The notes: a model not told the origin generated them from the sequence alone. A stretch of 64,000 bases of DNA from Pedococcus badiiscoriae (GCF_013408925.1 NZ_JACCAB010000001.1:2232001-2296000); one strand, 5' to 3'; counted from the stretch's first letter, positions 50,296 through 58,438 are shown. Numbers and translations are program-made.

Positions 50296-50988
50296 TCAGC
50301 CCTGGGGTCGCACCGACCGGACCAGGTCCACGAGGTCTGCGACGACCCCCTTCATGCCGGGGAGCCGGCTCAGTCGGACCAGCTTGTCGACCAGTGGCAC
50401 CACGTGCCGCACGAGCGCGCGGGTGCGCTCCTGGCCCGGGCTCGAGTCGTGCACCCAGAACAACACCACTCCCATCTGCAGGAGCCACAGCAGCTCGGGC
50501 AGCTCGGCGCGGATGGGCGCGGGCGCCGTGAGGTCCGACCCTTCGACCACCTGCCGGAAGAGGTCGATACTGGCCTCCCTCGCTCCACGCGACTCGGCGC
50601 TGAACGGGGACAGCGGGCTCGTGGGCTCGGCGGCGATCTTGAAGAACTTCCCGGCGAACCCGTGGAAGGGCTCGGCCACGTCGACCCAGCTGGTCAGCAC
50701 CTCGCGCAGCCGGTGGGCGAACTTCTGGCTGGCCGCCAAGGCTTCATCCGCCGCCGCTGCGTGGGCCACCTGGACCTGGTCGTAGAACGCCTGGACGAGG
50801 CTCTCCTTGGACGCGAAGTAGTAGTAGGCGTTGCCGATGCTGACGCCGGCACGGTCCGCGACCGCGCGCATGGTCGTCTTGTCGTACCCGCGCTCGAGGA
50901 AGAGCTCCTGGGCGGCCGCCGCGATGGCGGCTCGGGTCTGCTCGCCGCGGTCGGACCGTCCGGCTGAGTCTGGCCGTGGGTTCGTCAC
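50296..50988 (-). CDS. TetR/AcrR family transcription regulator
   Basis: 230 residues. N-terminal helix-turn-helix: AIAAAAQELFLERGYDKTTMRAVADRAGVSIGNAYYYFASKESL (about residues 17-60); the rest is a variable ligand domain. GTG 50988 overlaps the stop of the membrane-protein gene upstream (GTGA), so the two form one operon. The two palindromes before that operon (51417-51430, 51456-51473) are the likely operators; the regulator would then control itself and its partner. Ligand unknown. Confidence 0.9.
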   Translation of the reverse strand: MTNPRPDSAGRSDRGEQTRAAIAAAAQELFLERGYDKTTMRAVADRAGVSIGNAYYYFASKESLVQAFYDQVQVAHAAAADEALAASQKFAHRLREVLTSWVDVAEPFHGFAGKFFKIAAEPTSPLSPFSAESRGAREASIDLFRQVVEGSDLTAPAPIRAELPELLWLLQMGVVLFWVHDSSPGQERTRALVRHVVPLVDKLVRLSRLPGMKGVVADLVDLVRSVRPQG

Positions 50989-51398
50989 GCCGCACCCATT
51001 CCGTGGCGCTCGGTGGGGCTCGCCAAGGCAAGGAGGACGGCCACGCCAAGGCCTGCGGTCGCGGGAGCGACGAACACGCCGACGGTGAGCAGGCTGACAA
51101 CGGTGAGGATGCCCAGCAGGCCGACGACCACCGCGGCGATGACCTGCCTCGTGCGACCGCCCGGCCTGAGCAGCAACGCCCCGACGACCGCGCAGGCGAG
51201 CAGCGGGATGCTCGCCACGACCAGTCCCCATGCCCCGTTGACCTCGACCAGGGTGGCCGTGGTCGGGCTGCTGCTGACCTCGCCGGTCGAGTCGGCGCTG
51301 CTGGTCTCGCCCGAGTAGACGGGCACGGTGAGGGCCGCCACCACGAGGAGGGCGCTCCACGCCGACGCGCTGACCAGCGCGATCCGTACCGCCTTCAC
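50985..51398 (-). CDS. Small membrane protein in TetR operon
   Basis: 137 residues with four membrane segments (about 5-25, 52-73, 80-100, 105-125) and an extracytoplasmic Ser/Thr-rich loop between the first two. No family recognised. GTG 51398 is preferred because GGGAGG lies 6 bases upstream; the ATG at 51416 directly abuts an operator palindrome and has no ribosome site. Co-transcribed with the TetR gene, so probably part of the same response. Confidence 0.7.
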   Translation of the reverse strand: MKAVRIALVSASAWSALLVVAALTVPVYSGETSSADSTGEVSSSPTTATLVEVNGAWGLVVASIPLLACAVVGALLLRPGGRTRQVIAAVVVGLLGILTVVSLLTVGVFVAPATAGLGVAVLLALASPTERHGMGAA

Positions 51399-51416
51399 GA
51401 GCGTCCTCCCACTCAT

Positions 51417-51430
51417 TTGAACGCGTTCAA
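51417..51430. promoter_or_regulatory. Operator O1: 14-bp perfect palindrome
   Basis: TTGAACGCGTTCAA, in the 5' untranslated part of the TetR operon. Same core (TTGAAC-N2-GTTCAA) as O2; the centres are 41 bp apart, about four DNA turns. Confidence 0.8.
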
Positions 51431-51442
51431 GTACTAGTTCAG

Positions 51443-51471
51443 ACACTACGCCTCAACTTGAACATGTTCAA
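51443..51471 (-). promoter_or_regulatory. Promoter of the TetR operon
   Basis: On the minus strand: -35 TTGAAC (51466-51471), 17-nt spacer, -10 TAGTGT (51443-51448). The -35 lies inside operator O2 and O1 lies downstream of the start point, an arrangement suited to repression. Confidence 0.7.
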
Positions 51472-51473
51472 GT
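51456..51473. promoter_or_regulatory. Operator O2: 18-bp perfect palindrome
   Basis: ACTTGAACATGTTCAAGT, overlapping the -35 of the TetR operon promoter. Core identical in the arms to O1. Confidence 0.8.
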
Positions 51474-51504
51474 GGTGAGGGGACTCCACGCCCGGCGGGA
51501 CTGT

Positions 51505-52032
51505 TCAGAGCGAGAGGGACAACACCACGGCGCTGGGGAGGGCTGCCAGCTCCGCGGCTGGCAGGAGCAGCTTGCTGCCCCGGATCCCGCTGCCGACGAC
51601 CACGTCCCCGGCCGCTACGACGGCCTCGTCGACCAGCACCGGCCAGTCGGCGGGCAACCCGACGGGGGTGATCCCGCCGAACTCCATCCCGGTCAACGAC
51701 ACCGCCTGGTCCATGGGCGCAAAGCTGATCTTGCGGACGTCGAGGTGCCGGCGCACCGCGCCGTTGATGTCGGCGCGCATCGAGGCCAGCACCAGCACCG
51801 CGGCATACCGGACCTCGCCCGCACGCTTGCCGGCGACGACGACGCAGTTGGCCGAGTGCTCCATGGCCACGTCGTAGGCCTCGCAGAACGCCGCGGTGTC
51901 GGCGAGCCCGGCGTCGATGGCGGCGACCCGGGCTGAGGGGGTGCTCGCGATCGCCTCCGCCACCGGCGCGGCCAGGAGCTCGGTATGCCGGGTGGCCGGC
52001 TCCCAGGTCAGGACTCCCTCAGCGCTGCTCAC
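51505..52032 (-). CDS. YbaK/EbsC (prolyl-tRNA editing domain) protein
   Basis: 175 residues. The YbaK/ProX fold is shown by CVVVAGKRAGEVRYAAVLV (with the conserved lysine), RRHLDVRKISFAP and LTGMEFGGITPVGLPADWPVLVDEAV. Such proteins hydrolyse mischarged aminoacyl-tRNA(Pro) in trans. GTG 52032 lies 6 nt after a TAGCCT -10 box. Single gene between the TetR operon and the GT2 gene. Confidence 0.9.
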   Translation of the reverse strand: MSSAEGVLTWEPATRHTELLAAPVAEAIASTPSARVAAIDAGLADTAAFCEAYDVAMEHSANCVVVAGKRAGEVRYAAVLVLASMRADINGAVRRHLDVRKISFAPMDQAVSLTGMEFGGITPVGLPADWPVLVDEAVVAAGDVVVGSGIRGSKLLLPAAELAALPSAVVLSLSL

Positions 52033-52038
52033 GCACGG

Positions 52039-52044
52039 AGGCTA
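52039..52044 (-). promoter_or_regulatory. -10 hexamer TAGCCT, leaderless type
   Basis: On the minus strand, 6 nt before the GTG at 52032 of the YbaK-like gene. Confidence 0.5.
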
Positions 52045-52074
52045 CCCAGTGGAGGGGCGTTCCAGCAGCAGGTC

Positions 52075-53013
52075 TCACCGAGCGGGCTGGGACTCCTGGA
52101 TGTCGAGGACCATCGCGTGGATGAGCATGTGGAAGCCGCTGAGCAGGGGGGCGACTGCCAAGACCACCGTTCCCGCGCTCGCCGTCGCTGGACCGAGGGT
52201 GTGTGCGATGGCCCAGGCGCTGAGGACCAGGCCGATCCCGGTGAGCGCGAGGCCGCCGAACAACATGAGTGCGACCGCGGAGAAGGACTGAAGGACGTAC
52301 TTCCACCAGATGCGAGTCCAGAAGCCCTTGAACAGGTGGGCCAGAGCGCGAGGGGCTTGCTTGCGCAGGTTGATCCCGGATACCTCCTCGCCGTAACGGG
52401 CGGGGATGGCGACGTCGAGGGCGGGCACGCGAAGGATGTTGAGGTGGATCAGCAGGTCGTTCTCGAACTCGTAGCGTCGCGAGATGTGCCTCATGTCCAG
52501 GCGTTGGAGTGCCTCACGACTGATCGCCGTGTAGCCGTTCAGTGGGTCGAAGAGGTTCCAATAGCCGGACGCGGCCTTCGTGAGAAAGGAGAGCGCCACG
52601 TTTCCGACGATCCGGTGCGTGGGCATGCCCGTGAAGGAGCCTTGGCCGTAGAACCGGTTTCCCTTGGTGAACTGGGCCTGGCCTGCGGCGATCGGGTCCA
52701 GCAGGGCCGGTAGGTAGTCAGGATCCATCTGCGCATCGCCGGCCATCACCACGGATACGTCCGCGTCGAGCGCCAGTGCCTGGGCGTGGCCGGTGAGGAT
52801 CGCCCCACCCACGCCTTGGTTTTCGATGAGGGTGATGACCTGGGTGCGCGAGTCGCCTGCCGCCTTGGCGGCGCGGGCGGTGTCGTCCTTGCTCGCGTCG
52901 TCCACGACGATGATGTGGTCCACGAGCGGGGGCATCGAAGCGACCGTGCGGCCGATGAGCCGTTCTTCATTGTGTGCCGGTACCACGACGGCGACTGTGA
53001 GCCCTCGGTACAT
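52075..53013 (-). CDS. GT2 family glycosyltransferase (paralogue of 6771-7703)
   Basis: 312 residues, nearly the same length as the paralogue and sharing the motif series VAVVVPAH, IIVVDDASKDDT, ENQGVGGAILTGH, VVMAGDAQMDP, KAASGYWNLFDP, NGYTAI, RYEFEND and ARYGEEVS, plus two C-terminal membrane helices. It likely loads a sugar on polyprenyl phosphate. AGGGAGGGCAG precedes the ATG. Two GT-C-like membrane genes lie upstream in the same direction, so this may be their donor enzyme. A 14-bp element 98 bp upstream recurs before the gene at 60149. Confidence 0.85.
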   Translation of the reverse strand: MYRGLTVAVVVPAHNEERLIGRTVASMPPLVDHIIVVDDASKDDTARAAKAAGDSRTQVITLIENQGVGGAILTGHAQALALDADVSVVMAGDAQMDPDYLPALLDPIAAGQAQFTKGNRFYGQGSFTGMPTHRIVGNVALSFLTKAASGYWNLFDPLNGYTAISREALQRLDMRHISRRYEFENDLLIHLNILRVPALDVAIPARYGEEVSGINLRKQAPRALAHLFKGFWTRIWWKYVLQSFSAVALMLFGGLALTGIGLVLSAWAIAHTLGPATASAGTVVLAVAPLLSGFHMLIHAMVLDIQESQPAR

Positions 53014-53110
53014 CTGCCCTCCCTGGACTTGGCTCTCAGAACGGTAGGGGCGGGCGCTGCGCGCATGACAGACCCGTGCGGTGAATGAGGATGTTCGTCG
53101 ACGGCGGGCC

Positions 53111-53124
53111 GTCCGTTCGGACGA
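53111..53124 (-). promoter_or_regulatory. 14-bp element shared with 60037-60050 (TCGTCCGAACGGAC)
   Basis: On the minus strand TCGTCCGAACGGAC; the inner 12 bases form GTCCG-AA-CGGAC. It lies 98 bp upstream of the GT2 start. The same 14 bases in the same orientation lie 99 bp upstream of the membrane-protein start at 60149. Confidence 0.45.
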
Positions 53125-53166
53125 TGCCGCGCCTTCGGCTATCCCGCGTGGCGGGGCAGGAGGGTC

Positions 53167-53183
53167 ACCCTGCCCTTCAGGGT
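53167..53183 (-). terminator. Hairpin after the GT-C-like gene
   Basis: ACCCTG, 5-nt loop, CAGGGT, downstream of the minus-strand gene ending at 53225. Short stem, so only a candidate. Confidence 0.4.
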
Positions 53184-53224
53184 CGGTCCCAGGCCCGAGC
53201 GTGTGGCACCGATGCGGCGGTGTC

Positions 53225-54628
53225 TCAGCCTCTCCCGGGTACCAAGAGCACGTAGCCGGCGTCGCGCCCGCTGACGTGCCAGCCGCCCTCGGTCAGCGCC
53301 CGAGCGAGGGGGGACGGCTCGGCCACGAGGGCGGCGCGTGGGGCCAGGGCGTCGAAGTCGGTGCGCCAGCCCGGCTGCGTGGCCAGGATGCGCAGGTAGG
53401 CGCGGGCACGGGCGGGTCCGTAGAGCTCGGCCCGGGTGTCGGACGTGTGCCGCAGGTCCGGGTGGGCCCACATCATCCAGCCCCCGAGCAGGTCCGAGTT
53501 GAACACCACCGACCCGTGGGGCAGGGCGTCCAGGGACGGGTCGAGCGCCGCGGGGACGCCCACCGGCTCGCGAGGTCCCGCCGCGGCGAGGACGCCGGCC
53601 AGCACGAGGCTGGCGACGAGCGCGCCACCGACCAGTCGGCGTTCGCCACGGGTGACCACCGTGCGCGGTCGGCGAAGGCCCGTGCCGAGGGCTTCTGCCG
53701 CGAGGGGAGCCAGGATGATCGCACCGATCGCCACGCTCCTCATCGACATCGCCGCCCAGCCGACCCCGACCACCCACAGGGCGATCCGCGTCCAGCCCGG
53801 GTGGGTCCTGCTGCTCGCCCAGAGGAGCAGCACCAGGACCGCCAGTGCTGCCGTGGCCGCCACCGAGAGGCTGGACAGCGTCGGGTGGCGCCACTCCGAG
53901 ATGTAGGGGCTCACCGCTCGCACGGTGGCAAAGCTCTCGTACAGGCGCGGACCGACGGGGGTCACCGCCGTCACCGCGGCCCCAGCCAGCACCACCGCGA
54001 CCCACCGCAGGGCCTGGGCGCGGGGTGGTCGACGGTCCAGCACCAGTCCGACCGTCGCCGCCGCGCTGACGCTCAGGCCGACGACCCAGGTGCCGTGCGA
54101 GCTCGCCCACAGCCACATGAGCGGGACCAGCCACCACCGGGCCCGGCCGTCCTCGGCGGTCCGCAGCCAGGCGCCAACGACGACCGCCAGCAGCACGAAG
54201 CCGACCAGCTGCGGACGGGGGCTGAGGCTGTCGGTGGTCCCGAGGATGGCCAGCGCCGCGACGAGTGAGGCCGGCAGGGGACCGGCGACCAGTCGGCAGA
54301 GCACGAAGATGGCCACGCAGACCAGGAGCCGCCCGAGCTGGGTCACCCAGGCGACGGCCGCGAGGCCGCCGAGGTGGTTGGCCAGGGCCAGGCCGAGGTC
54401 CGGCAGCCACTGGTTGAGGACCCACGGGTGAACGGTGAAGTCGGACAGTGGGTCGGGTCCGCTGAAGCTCCCCGTCCGCCAGAGGTGGTCCCCGGCGAGG
54501 ATGTGCCAGAGCGTGTCGGGGTCGCTGATGCCCTCGCCGGCGTGGCGTGACAACGCCACCAACAGCAGGCCGAAGGCGACCAGCGGGCCCCAGCGCAGCA
54601 GTGCCGGCGGAGCGGGCGGCTGCGTCAT
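53225..54628 (-). CDS. Polytopic membrane protein, GT-C-like
   Basis: 467 residues with about ten membrane segments up to residue 350 and a soluble C-terminal domain. The first external loop, SDPDTLWHILAGDHLWRTG...DPLSDF, carries the paired acidic residues typical of GT-C enzymes that use polyprenyl-phosphate sugars. The ATG overlaps the stop of the larger membrane protein upstream by 4 bp, so they are translationally coupled. Likely transfers a sugar outside the membrane; acceptor unknown. Confidence 0.7.
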   Translation of the reverse strand: MTQPPAPPALLRWGPLVAFGLLLVALSRHAGEGISDPDTLWHILAGDHLWRTGSFSGPDPLSDFTVHPWVLNQWLPDLGLALANHLGGLAAVAWVTQLGRLLVCVAIFVLCRLVAGPLPASLVAALAILGTTDSLSPRPQLVGFVLLAVVVGAWLRTAEDGRARWWLVPLMWLWASSHGTWVVGLSVSAAATVGLVLDRRPPRAQALRWVAVVLAGAAVTAVTPVGPRLYESFATVRAVSPYISEWRHPTLSSLSVAATAALAVLVLLLWASSRTHPGWTRIALWVVGVGWAAMSMRSVAIGAIILAPLAAEALGTGLRRPRTVVTRGERRLVGGALVASLVLAGVLAAAGPREPVGVPAALDPSLDALPHGSVVFNSDLLGGWMMWAHPDLRHTSDTRAELYGPARARAYLRILATQPGWRTDFDALAPRAALVAEPSPLARALTEGGWHVSGRDAGYVLLVPGRG

Positions 54629-56877
54629 CGGGTCGGCTGCGGGCTGGCCGCGGCGAACTGCTGGAGGGTGGCGGCGTTGGTCCCGGAGTCGGTGGTGATC
54701 CGCATGCCCGCCACCTTGAGGGCGGCGAAGTCGCGGCCCTGGCTGCCGGGGATCGCCACCGCATCGCCGGTCGCCCGCAGGAGCACCCGAGTGGTGCCCG
54801 GCGGGACGGAGAGGCGCAGGACGACCTGGCGCTGCTGGCCGGCGGACACCGTGAGGACCTGGGAATCACCGCCGGGGGCGGTGAGGGTGAGGTTTCGCTC
54901 GGCGGGACCGTTGCCGGACACGTCCATCGTGAGGGTGACATCGACCGCCGACGAACCCATGGAGCCGAGGGTGATCTCGGTCTGGGGCCCGGTCCACTGG
55001 AACGGGCTGGGGCCGGAGACGTCCACCAGGGATCCGGCAAGGCTGGCCACGACGGGGCGCAGGACCTGGTCGCGTCGTGGGCCGCCAGCGCCCGTGCCGG
55101 AGGTCCCGGTGCTCGTGGCAGGCACGGGCCGCAGCCGGTATGCCGCGAGGTTGGCGCGGTCGGCCCGCGCGATGGGGGCACCCAGGAGGCTCTCGGTCTG
55201 GGCGCTGGGATCGGTGGCACCGGCATACCCGTTGCGGTCGATCTCGACGGCGCAGAACCCGGCGGCGGCGAGGTCCTCGAGCAGCCGTGGCTGGTTGTCG
55301 ACCGGGAGCGCCAGCTGCCAGTCAGCGCGGGCGGTGCCGCGGATGGCCCCGTAGCTCCACGTGAGGCGCGCCGGGGAGGCGTTGCTGGGCAGCAGGTGCT
55401 CGTAGTCCTCCATCGACCCCGGCGGCGGCTCCTCCGGGTAGGCCACGACCGGGAGCTGGAACACCGCACACCCGGGGCCGACGGTGTCGGCGATCCGCTG
55501 GCTGAAGGTAGTGAGCTCGCGCTGCTGGGCGGCCAGGGAGGTGTACTGCGGGGCGACGTACGGGCTGGTCTGGTCGAGCACCCCGAGGGCGAGCACGAGT
55601 GCGGCCACCACCCATCCGGTCCGACGGCCGAGCCGTCGGCCGATCCGGCTCAGCCCCAGCCCCACGGCGACCAGCCCGAACAGCGCGATGAGGACCACGA
55701 AGCGCGACCAGGTGCGGATCTGGGGAGTGAAGAAGAGGGCGACCAACGAGCCCAGGCCGCCGCGCGTGTAGAACGCCAGGCTCACCAGGGTGAGGGCGGC
55801 GAGCAGGCCCCACGTCGGCGGGATCCTGCGGCCCAGCGCCAGCCCGGTGAGCGCCACCCACAGGATCGTGGCGACGCCTACGAGGGCGACCAGCCCAAGC
55901 GCGGGCCGCTCGATACTCGGGGGTGCGGCGACGCCATAGGCGAAGGACACGAAGCGCAGCCCGGCGACGCGGTGCTCGTACCACGGCAGGACCAGCTCGA
56001 TGATCTTGCCGGCGTAGGTCTCCGACTCCCCGATGACGCGTTGCGCGGGCAGCGCGCCGGTCACCTGGTCACCCGTCCGCGCGCGAGTGGCGACCCACAG
56101 CGACAGACCGCACAGCAGGCCGATCGCCGCCGTCACCGCGGCCCCCCCGGCGAGCCGGACGGCGCGCGTGCCAGTACCCAGCCTGAACACGAGGACGATC
56201 GCGAGCAGCAGCAGGGTGAAGGCCACGTAGTAGACGTCGGCGAGCCCGATGGCTAGCACCACGAGCACGGTCCGAGTGACCAGCCAGCGCGCCCGCCGTC
56301 GACTCTGCGGGTCGCCCCGGAGCTCACCTCGGGCTGGCCAGATGGGAGTGCCGCGAGCCACCCGGATGACCAGCCACACCGCCAGCGGGACCATCCAGTA
56401 GGCCGACAGCCACAGGTGGGGGAACCACAGCTGGTGCCCCGGGAGGACGGCGAACAGCACCGACGAGGTGACCGCCGCCGGACGGGTGAGCAGCAGCTGA
56501 CGGCACAACCAGTAGGCAGTCAACCCGGCTGCCGGGAACCCGAGGACGAAGAAGACCGCTCCCGCCGTGACCGGTGAGTCGGTGACGAGGCCGATGAGCC
56601 GGATGCCGGCGAAGTTGACGACGTCGGCCGTCGTGAAGAACGCCTGGTTCATCCCCAAAGGCGCGCCGACGTGCGGGTTCAGCCCGTACCACGAGCCAGC
56701 CATGGTGGCCCGGATCTGGGTGAGCACCTGCGGGGAGTCGCCGCTCAGGGACAGCGGAGTTCCCGGACGCCACTGCCACAGGCGCAGCGCTTGGGCGGCG
56801 GCCAGGAGGGACAGCACAGCGGTGAGGACCGGACCCGCGGCAGCGTCAACGCGCGTGCGCGTCCGGGGCGAGATCAC
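54625..56877 (-). CDS. Large membrane protein, GT-C/YfhO-like
   Basis: 750 residues: a first helix near 10-25, an external loop with SGDSPQVLTQIRATMAGSWYGLNPHVGAPLGMNQ, about ten more helices, then a 300-residue soluble C-terminal part with a beta-sandwich-like end (TLTMDVSGNGPAERNLTLTAPGGDS). YfhO/PMT-type proteins glycosylate wall polymers from lipid donors. GTG 56877 is chosen because CATACT lies 7 nt upstream and because the longer frame runs into the divergent gene. First gene of a two-gene unit. Confidence 0.7.
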   Translation of the reverse strand: MISPRTRTRVDAAAGPVLTAVLSLLAAAQALRLWQWRPGTPLSLSGDSPQVLTQIRATMAGSWYGLNPHVGAPLGMNQAFFTTADVVNFAGIRLIGLVTDSPVTAGAVFFVLGFPAAGLTAYWLCRQLLLTRPAAVTSSVLFAVLPGHQLWFPHLWLSAYWMVPLAVWLVIRVARGTPIWPARGELRGDPQSRRRARWLVTRTVLVVLAIGLADVYYVAFTLLLLAIVLVFRLGTGTRAVRLAGGAAVTAAIGLLCGLSLWVATRARTGDQVTGALPAQRVIGESETYAGKIIELVLPWYEHRVAGLRFVSFAYGVAAPPSIERPALGLVALVGVATILWVALTGLALGRRIPPTWGLLAALTLVSLAFYTRGGLGSLVALFFTPQIRTWSRFVVLIALFGLVAVGLGLSRIGRRLGRRTGWVVAALVLALGVLDQTSPYVAPQYTSLAAQQRELTTFSQRIADTVGPGCAVFQLPVVAYPEEPPPGSMEDYEHLLPSNASPARLTWSYGAIRGTARADWQLALPVDNQPRLLEDLAAAGFCAVEIDRNGYAGATDPSAQTESLLGAPIARADRANLAAYRLRPVPATSTGTSGTGAGGPRRDQVLRPVVASLAGSLVDVSGPSPFQWTGPQTEITLGSMGSSAVDVTLTMDVSGNGPAERNLTLTAPGGDSQVLTVSAGQQRQVVLRLSVPPGTTRVLLRATGDAVAIPGSQGRDFAALKVAGMRITTDSGTNAATLQQFAAASPQPTR

Positions 56878-56884
56878 CCCTGGG

Positions 56885-56890
56885 AGTATG
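56885..56890 (-). promoter_or_regulatory. -10-like hexamer CATACT, leaderless type (variant)
   Basis: On the minus strand, 7 nt before the GTG at 56877. The first base departs from TANNNT, so it is weaker than the others. Confidence 0.35.
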
Positions 56891-56970
56891 CGCGACTCGC
56901 CGGAGGGCGGCCCGCAGGCACGCTCAGGTTCGGCCGAAGAGACGAGGCAGCCTCGTGTGGAGGGCACCGT

Positions 56971-56976
56971 TACGCT
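56971..56976 (+). promoter_or_regulatory. -10 hexamer TACGCT, leaderless type
   Basis: 7 nt before the ATG at 56984 of the cation diffusion facilitator gene. No ribosome site in the gap. Confidence 0.5.
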
Positions 56977-56983
56977 GTCGGCC

Positions 56984-58024
56984 ATGTCGACCGAAGGTGG
57001 GACCCGAGCGGTCGTGGCCGCGCTGCTGGCCAACCTGGGGATCGCGGTGACGAAGTTCATCGCGTTCTTCCTGACCGGGTTCAGCTCGATGCTCGCCGAG
57101 GCCATCCACTCGCTGGCCGACTCGGGCAACCAGCTGCTCCTGCTCACCGGTGGCCGCAGGGCCAAGCGGGCCGCGACCCCCGAGCACCCCTTCGGTTACG
57201 GCCGCGAGCGCTACGTCTATGCGTTCATCGTGTCGATCGTGCTGTTCAGCGTCGGTGGCCTCTTCGCCCTGTACGAGGCGTACCACAAGTGGCACGAGAC
57301 GCATGCGATGGCTGGCTTCGACCCGTTCAGCGACCAGCACGGTGGCAGCGACCGGTGGTGGTGGGTGCCGGTGGTCGTCCTGCTCGTGGCGATCGTGCTC
57401 GAGGGCTTCTCGTTCCGGACGGCGATCCTGGAGTCGGACAAGGTCCGCGGTCGTCGCAGCTGGCTCGAGTTCGTCCGTGGCGCCAAGGCTCCCGAGCTGC
57501 CGGTGATCCTGCTGGAGGACCTCGCCGCGCTGCTGGGCCTCGTGTTCGCCCTGCTGGGCGTGTCGTTGATGCTGGTCACGGGCAACCCGATCTTCGACGT
57601 CATCGGCACCGGTCTGATCGGTCTGCTCCTCGTCACGGTGGCCGTCTTCCTCGCCGTGGAGATGAAGTCACTCCTGCTGGGTGAGTCCGCCTCGCCGCAG
57701 CACATCGCACGGATCGTGGCGGCCATCGAGTCCGTCGGCGTCATCGACCGGGTCATCCACCAGCGGACCCTCCACGTGGGGCCCGAAGAGGTGGTGGTCG
57801 CGGCCAAGGTGGCGGTCCCCGCGGGCACGACCGCCGAGGCCATCGCCGAGGCGATCAACACCGCGGAGGCCAGAGCCCGTGAGGCGACCCCCGACCTCAC
57901 CCTGCTGATGTACCTCGAGCCCGACATCGACACCGGCACGCGCGAACGCCCCGAGTGGGAGCACAGCGCAGCCACCCTGACCGACGCCGCCGACGACCCC
58001 CTGCCGAGCAGCGGCTCACACTAG
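56984..58024 (+). CDS. Cation diffusion facilitator family transporter
   Basis: 346 residues with six membrane segments. Helix 2 has the metal-site HxxxD in AEAIHSLADSGNQLLL; the matching helix 5 reads ILLEDLAALLGL, with E where classic zinc transporters have H, so the metal may differ. The C-terminal cytoplasmic domain (about 240-330) has VHQRTLHVGPEEVVVAAKV. It would export divalent metal ions by proton exchange. The start is fixed by the -10 box 7 nt upstream. Its TAG stop shares CTAG with the convergent small gene. Confidence 0.85.
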   Translation: MSTEGGTRAVVAALLANLGIAVTKFIAFFLTGFSSMLAEAIHSLADSGNQLLLLTGGRRAKRAATPEHPFGYGRERYVYAFIVSIVLFSVGGLFALYEAYHKWHETHAMAGFDPFSDQHGGSDRWWWVPVVVLLVAIVLEGFSFRTAILESDKVRGRRSWLEFVRGAKAPELPVILLEDLAALLGLVFALLGVSLMLVTGNPIFDVIGTGLIGLLLVTVAVFLAVEMKSLLLGESASPQHIARIVAAIESVGVIDRVIHQRTLHVGPEEVVVAAKVAVPAGTTAEAIAEAINTAEARAREATPDLTLLMYLEPDIDTGTRERPEWEHSAATLTDAADDPLPSSGSH

Positions 58025-58257
58025 GACTGCGGGCTCTCACCCGCAGCCGGGTCGTCGCTGCCGACGGCGTCCGCGTCCATGCTGTTGGGGACCGGCTCTC
58101 CACCGGGCTCGATCTGGTAGTCGCCCTTGATCTCGTCCCAGGCCTCGAGCTTCTCCTCGTCGAGGTCGAGCTTCACGGTGGTGGGCTCGTCGGTCGTGGG
58201 GGCGTCGACATCGGCGTCGGCGATCTCGCCGGGGACTCCGCTGCTGGGCTCGGTCAT
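58021..58257 (-). CDS. Small acidic protein of unknown function
   Basis: 78 residues, very acidic at both ends, with a short helical core KLDLDEEKLEAWDEIKGDYQ. No family recognised. GGAG upstream supports the ATG. Its stop codon and that of the transporter overlap in a CTAG palindrome. Codon third positions suit coding, but the protein could be a conserved linker peptide of no known role. Confidence 0.6.
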   Translation of the reverse strand: MTEPSSGVPGEIADADVDAPTTDEPTTVKLDLDEEKLEAWDEIKGDYQIEPGGEPVPNSMDADAVGSDDPAAGESPQS

Positions 58258-58365
58258 GGTGCTCCGTCCGTGGTTGGTCCCCCCTTCCTAGCGCCGCACG
58301 GCATCAGGCGCACCCCGGAGGCGCTGTGCAGCAGCGTGAGGACCGGCCGCCGGGCACGCCTCCGG

Positions 58366-58371
58366 TAGAGT
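58366..58371 (+). promoter_or_regulatory. -10 hexamer TAGAGT of the ahcY transcript
   Basis: Places the ahcY RNA start around 58375-58380, right where the leader helix P1 begins. No convincing -35. Confidence 0.45.
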
Positions 58372-58374
58372 GGG

Positions 58375-58438
58375 GGACCGCCGGCGCGGGTGATACCCCG
58401 CTCGAATCGTGAATGCCCAGATGGGCTGCGCCGGGTCC
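58375..58438 (+). ncRNA. Structured leader of ahcY (possible three-way junction)
   Basis: GGAC (58375-58378) and CCGGCGC (58381-58387) pair with GCGCCGG (58428-58434) and GTCC (58435-58438), an 11-bp helix with a 2-nt bulge. Inside it, GGGT-GAT-ACCC (58388-58398) and GCCC-AGAT-GGGC (58415-58426) can each form a hairpin; an alternative GCGGG/CCCGC hairpin (58386-58401) competes with the base of P1. I do not recognise the core of the known SAH or SAM riboswitches. A cis-regulatory role for the methyl cycle is inferred. Confidence 0.4.

Noticed and set aside
53110..53123. CGTCCG-TT-CGGACG as a terminator
   Set aside because: Loop too small and no run of T; it fits better as part of the shared 14-bp upstream element.
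58375..58438. Known SAH riboswitch before ahcY
   Set aside because: The conserved core as I remember it is not visible, so only an unassigned structured leader is claimed.
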